This document shows positions 60,901 to 64,000 of a stretch of DNA of 64,000 nucleotides, in pieces (positions within the stretch are counted from its first letter, which is position 1; each line of letters starts with the position of its first letter). The stretch is from contig CM033404.1 in the NCBI GenBank assembly GCA_019426215.1, forward strand, positions 3,720,001 through 3,784,000. Reading direction: 5' to 3'. The translations under genes and the position numbers were made by a program. The stretch comes from Buddleja alternifolia (lineage: Eukaryota > Streptophyta > Magnoliopsida > Lamiales > Scrophulariaceae). The notes under the pieces were generated by a model. That model was not told where the DNA came from. It saw only the letters and a program-made list of their open reading frames with translations, and ran no database searches.

Positions 60901-61462
60901 ACCAAAATTTATAATTAAAATGAGTTTATTACTAATTATATTATAACTTTTCAATGTATATGTAATAATACATCCATCAAATTATAGCCCAAAGTATATT
61001 CACAAAAAATAAATAAATTATTTATTATTGGAAATAATTCTAATATACCCGATCTTATCTGATATTATCACCTATATTATCCCGATAAATGATTGTATCG
61101 GCGATACATATAGTCTCGGATGATATTGGATATCGTTCGAAATTATTGGATCGGGAAGGGTCGATCCGTATACATATCGGCCTATACTTTGAATTATGAA
61201 TCAATCGCGAAAATCGCAACAACTGTTACTTACTTGCGTCAGTGACGTCGCACTTGATGAATATCACAGGAGGAAATTGCAGTTCGGTGTGAAACTTCGA
61301 AACTTCTTTCGCAGCTAGTGATGCAACCTGTTTCCCTTTCTCTTCAGAAAAATCGATGACTGTGATGAAAATTCCATTCTGCGCGAGAGCCAACACCAGT
61401 GCTTGGCCGATGCCGGCGGCGCCGCCGGTGACGATGGCTGAGAGGCCAGGCCTGAGCTCCAT
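39444..61462 (-). CDS. NQR: SDR-MDR fusion oxidoreductase (NQR-like)
   Basis: Seventeen exons, all GT-AG, join in frame to 637 aa: 61462-61234, 60620-60439, 60317-60212, 48729-48653, 46805-46715, 45421-45232, 45005-44879, 44704-44624, 44118-44008, 43886-43791, 43588-43514, 43111-42992, 41956-41828, 41672-41595, 39838-39752, 39671-39585, 39491-39444. Residues 1 to about 255 are a short-chain dehydrogenase: TGGAAGIG at 12-19 (NAD(P) site), Ser155, Tyr168 and Lys172 (YSGTK). A linker ([12 protein letters not shown]) leads to a zinc-independent medium-chain reductase from about 292, with AAGGTG at 445-450 and ESVGG. The layout matches the plant NQR protein (At1g49670), linked to oxidative stress; the MDR half resembles prostaglandin/enal reductase 3. 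The substrate is unknown. Intron 3 is 11.5 kb because of nested retrotransposons. The protein ends HRLAK. Confidence 0.93.
39880..41358 (+). mobile_element. Helitron-like element in fusion gene intron 14
   Basis: The 3' end has a short hairpin (CACGTGC-GGAT-GCATGTG, 41332-41349) followed by CATTTTACTAG and then T, the Helitron-type CTAG terminus with target T. The 5' end is uncertain within TTA-rich DNA (about 39880-39980), where a TCTATATTATA-type start occurs. It contains a 32-bp direct repeat (about 39985-40048) and a 35-bp tandem repeat (GAAGATGAACTCTATGAGGC, 40520-40580). No helicase gene, so it would be non-autonomous. Confidence 0.6.
39893..39980. repeat. TTA/ATT trinucleotide microsatellite
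   Basis: A run of TTA units interrupted by TATTTA variants within intron 14 of the fusion gene. Confidence 0.9.
46030..46574. mobile_element. CGATAT-rich TIR element, copy 1 (intron 5)
   Basis: Dense CCGATA/TATCGG motifs at both ends; the right end is CCACAACTTTGAACCAT. Closely related to the copies at about 47113-48600 and 60672-61195, all in introns of the same gene. The AT-rich middle (TACCAATTAGTGGAAAGTGT) is shared. No coding capacity. Confidence 0.75.
47113..48600. mobile_element. CGATAT-rich TIR element, copy 2 (intron 4), carrying a nested element
   Basis: The left end AGTTCAAAGTATTGG and the right end GTGACTTTGAACCAT are inverted (GGTTCAAAGT core). The interior is interrupted at 47364-48273 by another element with its own target duplication. 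Without the insert it is about 570 bp, like the other copies. Confidence 0.78.
47364..48273. mobile_element. Mutator-type MITE nested in the TIR element
   Basis: 910 bp, flanked by the 9-bp duplication TATAATTTA at 47355-47363 and 48274-48282. Long inverted termini (GGGAAAATATCAACAACAC and, inverted, AGAGAAAATTACATCAACAC; then GGTAATTACACAAA in both arms). It contains at 47540-47750 the repeat shared with 9030-9275, and a roughly 127-bp tandem duplication at 47772-48030 (GATGTGCGCTTTGCCCCCTC twice), so several rounds of insertion are stacked. Confidence 0.85.
48807..49395 (-). repeat. 3' LTR of Copia element 3 (split)
   Basis: The last 589 bp of the LTR. The remaining eight bases lie beyond the Gypsy insertion (about 55821-55828) and differ slightly from the 5' LTR end. 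The adjoining polypurine tract on the minus strand is GGAGGGGGAGAATTT (55829-55843). Confidence 0.9.
49396..50628 (+). repeat. 5' LTR of Gypsy element
   Basis: 1,233 bp; contains a GAAGAAAAAGAAG purine run with one more 9-bp unit than the 3' LTR. Ends ACACCCATCA. Confidence 0.95.
50634..50651 (+). other. Primer-binding site of Gypsy element (tRNA-Asp type)
   Basis: TGGCGCCGTTGCCGGGGA five bases after the LTR. The same 18-mer is the hallmark primer site of plant Athila/Tat-like elements. Confidence 0.88.
50711..52561 (+). CDS. Gypsy gag-protease polyprotein
   Basis: The frame is open from 50606, but the ATG at 50711 is the likely start since it lies after the primer site. About 616 codons: an acidic/basic N-terminal part, the retrotransposon gag core (residues about 100-230, with [20 protein letters not shown] and [10 protein letters not shown]), a CX2C-type remnant ([15 protein letters not shown], a CCHC knuckle) at about 310-330, a Gln/Pro-rich stretch, then a retropepsin-like segment with [11 protein letters not shown] near the end. 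TGA at 52559-52561 cuts the protease at the flap region; the family's continuation reads in another frame. Gag would form particles; a partner element must supply RT and integrase. Confidence 0.9.
   Translation: MPRSLRAGELQYDPEIEKIARRLRKEAKQRAQGVPSTSSPGLNLTLELSDTSSDSEEELEVMANANERTLRELAMPNINQQPLCIQYPTLEVDFELKSGLIHLLPTFRGLAGEDPHKHLKEFHVVCSTMKPRNVTEDQIKLRAFPFSLPDRAKDWLYYLPSGSIETWTEMKKQFLEKFFPASRVANIRKEICGIRQISGESLYEYWERFKQLVASCPQHQIPKQLLIQYFYEGLSTMERNMIDAASGGALVHKTPTEARNLISNMAANTQQFGTRQDAALKGVNEVKFASVNQRLDDLTSLVQKLIVGNTQQVKACGICFNPSHTTEVCPTLQEDPHEQANVVGFPGAPQRKYDPFSNTYNVGWRDHPNLSYGPRSNGFQQSYQFRQQAQPPQPSSNPQGIPLEEIVKQLATNTQQFQQETRTSIQHLESQMGQLATTVNELVSQSSSKLPSQPIVNPKQNVSAVTLRSEKGLQELKKFVIPPPFPSRFANSKRKVEEELEKKSVEPQLVKPTETRAEQVELIEVSPPFPGELVEYEKEEQVKEILETLRKNEVNVSAIIPKKLPPKCEDPGMFTIPCKIGEVQIEEAMLDLGASINIMSRSLYESLNVGKLKERM
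52562..52961 (+). pseudogene. Rest of Gypsy protease domain (frameshifted)
   Basis: The frame at 52635-52961 continues the aspartic protease fold after the break: [15 protein letters not shown] is followed by ILLGRPFL, the conserved C-terminal protease motif. Two small indels around 52550-52590 separate it from the gag frame. It ends with TGA after PPTYAT, and nothing resembling RT follows. Confidence 0.85.
52962..54591 (+). other. Non-coding internal region of Gypsy element
   Basis: About 1.6 kb without supported coding, where an autonomous relative would carry pol. It contains the motifs AAGTGTGGGGGAAGG (53530) and AAGTGTGGGGGAATT (54577-54591); the latter is the polypurine tract before the 3' LTR. 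Confidence 0.8.
54592..55815 (+). repeat. 3' LTR of Gypsy element
   Basis: 1,224 bp, six substitutions from the 5' LTR, followed by the target duplication GTGGG. Confidence 0.95.
55845..58436 (-). CDS. Copia element 3 pol: integrase, RT, RNase H
   Basis: An 863-codon open frame. From the N-terminus: integrase ([15 protein letters not shown] and [10 protein letters not shown] carry the DDE triad), a Pro/Asp-rich linker (residues about 260-330), RT with the [12 protein letters not shown] and YVDDILIVG motifs, then RNase H ([38 protein letters not shown]) and a typical Copia end. The first 20 or so residues belong to another frame: a small indel near 58410 separates this frame from the protease part upstream. 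All catalytic motifs look sound, so decay of this element is mild. Confidence 0.92.
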   Translation of the reverse strand: MFSRKTTQSCVQELLSVQKSHPLDLVHTDVCYIKDKTLGGAVYCVTFIDDFSRKVWCFALKSKDQVITVFRLFQTKVERETGRKLKCIRSDNGGEYQGPFEQHCRDHGIRLEKSVPKTPQHNGVAERKNRTICEQIKCMLSHSKLPKSFWGEAMRTAVDLINLSPSAPLDGDIPDRVWSGKDVSYKHFRVFGCRAFVHIPRDERSKLDDKTKPYTFLGYGHEEFGYRLWDPVNRKVIRSRDVVFLEEQTSDDTKQSERRESSQEVPDDLDPVPSRTTRDHGGDVQDEQNDTTDDEPVDDQVPPIQTDDPVPPQEATVRRSTRQTRPSTRYNPDEYVMLTDGGEPESYPEAISHDQRDMWMEAMKEEMKSLQENHTYDLVKLPKGKRTLKNKWVYKLKNVEHRSQPRYKARLVVKGFNQKKGVDFEEIFSPVVKMSSIRVVLGIAASLSLEIEQLDVKTAFLHGDLDEEIYMEQPEGFRVKGKENLVCRLKKSLYGLKQAPRQWYKKFDSFMTDHDYTRTSSGHCVFFKKFSNGHFIILLLYVDDILIVGHDASKIEKLKKELGKSFAMKYLGPAKQILGMKISRDRADKKLWLSQEQYIEKILERFNMSKFKAVSTPLAGQFKLSSAQCPTSEEDKQEMKKIPYASAVGSLMYAMVCTRPDIAHAVGVVSRYLSNPGKDHWEAVKWIMRYLRGTSRLCLRFGDGQTILEGYTNADMAGDIDSRKSTSGYLIIFAGGAISWQSKLQKCVALSTTETEYIVVTEACKEVLWLKKFLEELDLKQEKYRLYCDSQSAIYLSKNSTFHSRSKHIDVRYHWIRDVLDEKLIQLDKVHTDDNGAEMLTKSLPREKLEVCKSEAGLVVPPT
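58337..59005 (-). pseudogene. Copia element 3 protease and GAG-pre-integrase
   Basis: A 222-codon frame with the retropepsin motif [12 protein letters not shown] near residue 25 and the pre-integrase signature [10 protein letters not shown] with CVDCLAGK. It overlaps the pol frame by 100 bp in a different phase, so a frameshift near 58410 breaks the natural fusion. Upstream, the same frame continues to the gag knuckle (59005-59113). Confidence 0.87.
59114..59422 (-). pseudogene. Copia element 3 gag (N-terminally truncated)
   Basis: Only the C-terminal part of gag is present: [20 protein letters not shown] and the ESRRKEQ helix, then an Arg/Lys/Gly-rich linker. The usual 120 or so N-terminal residues are missing; there are only about 126 bp between the primer site and this frame, so an internal deletion has removed them. 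TGA at 59114-59116 replaces the first Cys of the zinc knuckle, whose remaining [11 protein letters not shown] is readable just after. Confidence 0.85.
59549..59560 (-). other. Primer-binding site of Copia element 3
   Basis: On the minus strand TGGTAGCAGAGC, one mismatch from the tRNA-iMet site TGGTATCAGAGC, two bases after the 5' LTR. Confidence 0.85.
59563..60159 (-). repeat. 5' LTR of Copia element 3
   Basis: 597 bp with TGTTGGG/CCCAACA ends. On the minus strand a TATAAATA-type motif (complement of TATTTATA at 60009-60016) lies about 150 bp in. Confidence 0.93.
60672..61195. mobile_element. CGATAT-rich TIR element, copy 3 (intron 1), inverted
   Basis: Same family as the copies at 46030 and 47113 but in the opposite orientation: the left end is TGGTTCAAAATCGCGGTATCG and the right end CCTATACTTTGAATTATG. 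The shared middle motif CCACTAATTGGTACATTAT appears inverted. Confidence 0.75.
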
Positions 61463-61546
61463 CTTCGTTGCTTGAGACCGAGATATTGATTATCGATGCG
61501 ATTGTTGAACTTGGAAGTGAGATAAGTTCAATTCGTTTGTATTGTG

Positions 61547-61554
61547 TATATATA
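61547..61554 (-). promoter_or_regulatory. Probable TATA box of the fusion gene
   Basis: TATATATA on the minus strand about 85 bp upstream of the start codon at 61462. The only good TATA candidate near this start. Confidence 0.5.
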
Positions 61555-64000
61555 ATAGGAAAAATACTATCGTACATAGTATGAATGGCTGGGAACCAAA
61601 TAGTAATTAGTACGTACTATTTTGGAATCAATGAAATGTAAAGTATGAATCTTGCTTGTGGAATTGGTGAGGAATAAATTTTCTGATGGTAATAATTTCA
61701 TCCGTTCTTAAGTTTTTCATTTTGTCTCGCTCTAAATTCCATTCAATAATCTTCATCTTCAACAAATAAAAAATTGTTGCCAATACGATCAAATGGGATG
61801 CATATAATTTCATATTGGCATATAATTCTCCCTTCATGTTTTAGCATTTTGCACTCTCACGTAATGATCATTGCTTTTAGTTGAAATACCATCATGTTCT
61901 ATTGTTCCTCTTTTATGTCGGCCCTATAGAAGTGTAAATAAGAATCTTGCTTGTGGAATTAGTGAGGAATAAATTTTCTGATGGTAATAATTTCATCCGT
62001 TCTTAAGTTTTTTGTTGTTGTTGTTGTGTATGTTTCAAATCTACTTGAGGGTACAAATAGAGCCAACTTCAAGGATATTGCAAACCAAATAGTTTTGAAT
62101 ATGGAAGGTATATATTATATGCAGTTTTGAGAGTTATCTATCTTTTTCAATTATACAAGTACGAGTTTGTTTTTTGACATTTTTGATATACCTAAAATAT
62201 CCTTATGAAATTCAATTTTTAATGGCAAAAGAGTCCAAAACAAATAATAAAAACAAGTTTCATAAATCTTTAACAATAAGAAGTATAATTAAACTAGGAC
62301 TCTACAATGAAATTACACCTAGATAAGATTATTCCTATATATTTATTTATTATAAAGAAGAGTAGCAGAAATGAAATATCCCTAACATGTACACATATGT
62401 TACCAGTTACCACATAGTCAAAAACAAATTCATATTTAGTATTAAATTCCATGAAATAGGAATGGATATGTCAATATTTTTTTTAAAAGTTAAGATAGAT
62501 ATATATGAATGATAAATCCAAGCACAAATTTAAGTTTGGCAGCTCATTTTGCACAAATTTTGGAATCCTAACTATAATGATATAAAAATTTTGGAAATTT
62601 TGGCGTGCCTAAAATATGTAATTCAATTTTTAATGGTAAAAGATTCAAAAATAAATAATGAAAATAAATTTTGAATTAGGAGTGTACATAAATCCTTCGA
62701 ACTGCTAAAATCGAGTCGATTAGCCCGAAAAATGTTGATTTAAAATTTTTAAGTAATAGGGACAATTTGATATACCACCACATTCGAGTCGAATGGTAAA
62801 TTTAATAATTGTAACTCGCAACCCAACTGCTATATATTGAACTTTGAAAAAATACATAAATATATACTTTCTAACAAGAATGGTTTTATTCATATTCATG
62901 TAACCCAAATATATTTTATTTGGATGATTTGGATAAGAAATTGAGTATCATGTTTGAGAACTTGTTTTTATTTATTTGAACAAAAACTTTAATTTCATAA
63001 CAAAGAAAACAAATATATATGTATGATGAATTTATATAACAAATTATGTTAATAATATTTAAGGGTTTTTACTCATTAAAAATCATGACAATATATTTTT
63101 TATTTAGTAATATATATTTGTTGTTGTTTCTTATCTCACTTACATAATTTTTTTCAATTAAACCTAAAATGATATTTATGTTCTTTAGTTTATTTCTTAT
63201 TCTTTGTAACTATAAATAAGTTGTAGGAGTTATAATGAAGATTCAAATATCCTCCAATCCATCCGCCAAAAACCTTGAACCCCTAACCAAAACCACTCAG
63301 TTTGAAAAGATACTTATGTGTTAGTTTCATATTTTGTCAACTCGCACATGTCAGGTCATGTTGAACTTTTTTATGAAAAAATTGCCTGAACACAACCGAG
63401 GACACCCCTATTTTGAATATCTACAACAATGAAGTGTATAGTTACAGTAGGACTCTATAATAGAATCACATTTAAACCATCGGAAGAGAACTCCTCCTAC
63501 ATCGTATTTGTTGTAAAGGTACAATATCTTCTAATTATCCTATAATGATAAAATGTTTAACAAAAAAAAAAAAAAATCCTAATACGATAAAATGTATATC
63601 ACTAATTCTGCACTGAGTTAAAACATAACATTGTTCCACTTTAAGCTCATGATTGTTACAATTCGTTTCTTTGAAGGACTCAAAATTGACTATGATAGAC
63701 TATGAGGGGTCACTTGAAAGATGAATGTATATTGATGAATTACTTAATCTCTTATTTATTATACAATAGTTGCTGTTGTATACCATGAATAAACAGGATA
63801 CTTCTTCCTGGTATTTACCATTGAGACGTGTATGCATAAGAATTTGATGAACATCAAATGTTTTCCGGAGCCATTGTTGATATCCACATCTTGCAAAAAT
63901 AGGAGGTACTAAGTAGACTTATCTTTATAAGTTTTAGCAAAGAATTTGTTTGCCTACAATGTTGAATGCTAAATTTCTCCTTTACCGAATAGACTTAAGT
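61555..64000. other. Upstream flank of fusion gene, no gene recognised
   Basis: AT-rich. An approximately 78-bp direct repeat (CTTGCTTGTGGAATT...ATTTCATCCGTTCTTAAGTT) occurs at about 61648-61717 and 61943-62012. A second, weaker repeat pair (AATTCAATTTTTAATGG) is near 62210 and 62612. Open frames are short and without motifs. Confidence 0.5.

Overview
The window is plant nuclear DNA, almost certainly from a eudicot. It has split genes with GT-AG introns, AT-rich intergenic DNA, plant-only families (a chloroplast SEP1-type protein, an S-protein homologue, a B3-domain fragment, a wall-associated-kinase fragment) and a dense layer of Copia, Ty3/Gypsy, SINE, LINE, hAT-like, Mutator-like and Helitron-like elements. 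I see no tRNA or rRNA gene and no CRISPR array. The species cannot be told from sequence alone.

Region 1 (1-9000): a complete four-exon SEP1-like gene (+) whose first intron carries a young 6.3-kb Copia element in the same orientation (two 705-bp LTRs differing at 6 sites, AATCT target duplication). Region 2 (9.5-14.5 kb): a one-exon S-protein-homologue gene (+), then a five-exon SLX9-like ribosome-biogenesis gene (-) with a frameshift in its last exon and a tandem duplication in intron 2, then a SINE. Region 3 (14.8-27.3 kb): a decayed 5'-truncated Copia (-), then a 12-exon NRAMP metal-transporter pseudogene (+). The pseudogene keeps its splice sites but has many small indels, and its introns hold a hAT-like MITE, a palindromic MITE and a Mutator-like element with tandem arrays. 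A LINE-type RNase H remnant follows.

Region 4 (27.9-38.6 kb): a scrambled accessory region. It holds a wall-associated-kinase N-terminal fragment cut by a decayed Copia whose two flanks do not match, an inverted scrap of a CA-rich satellite, a B3-domain gene fragment, the 0.9-kb satellite itself, an unrecognised promoter-like stretch, and a second copy of the B3 exons containing a Mutator-type MITE. Region 5 (39.4-61.5 kb): one complete 17-exon gene (-) for a 637-residue SDR-MDR fusion oxidoreductase. Its exons join in frame with no lesion although intron 3 (about 124 bp without the insert) holds an 11.35-kb nested insertion: a Copia (-) whose 3' LTR is split by a gag-protease-only Ty3/Gypsy element (+). 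Both insertions have clean 5-bp target duplications. Other introns hold a Helitron-like element and three members of one TIR family. Region 6 (61.5-64 kb) is AT-rich 5' flank with short direct repeats.

Likely functional host genes: SEP1-like, the S-protein homologue and the SDR-MDR fusion. SLX9 is uncertain because of one frameshift. NRAMP, B3 and WAK are broken or partial. The intact exons of the fusion gene and SEP1, and the 2.4-2.6 kb open pol frames, argue that the indels in NRAMP are biological rather than assembly noise.
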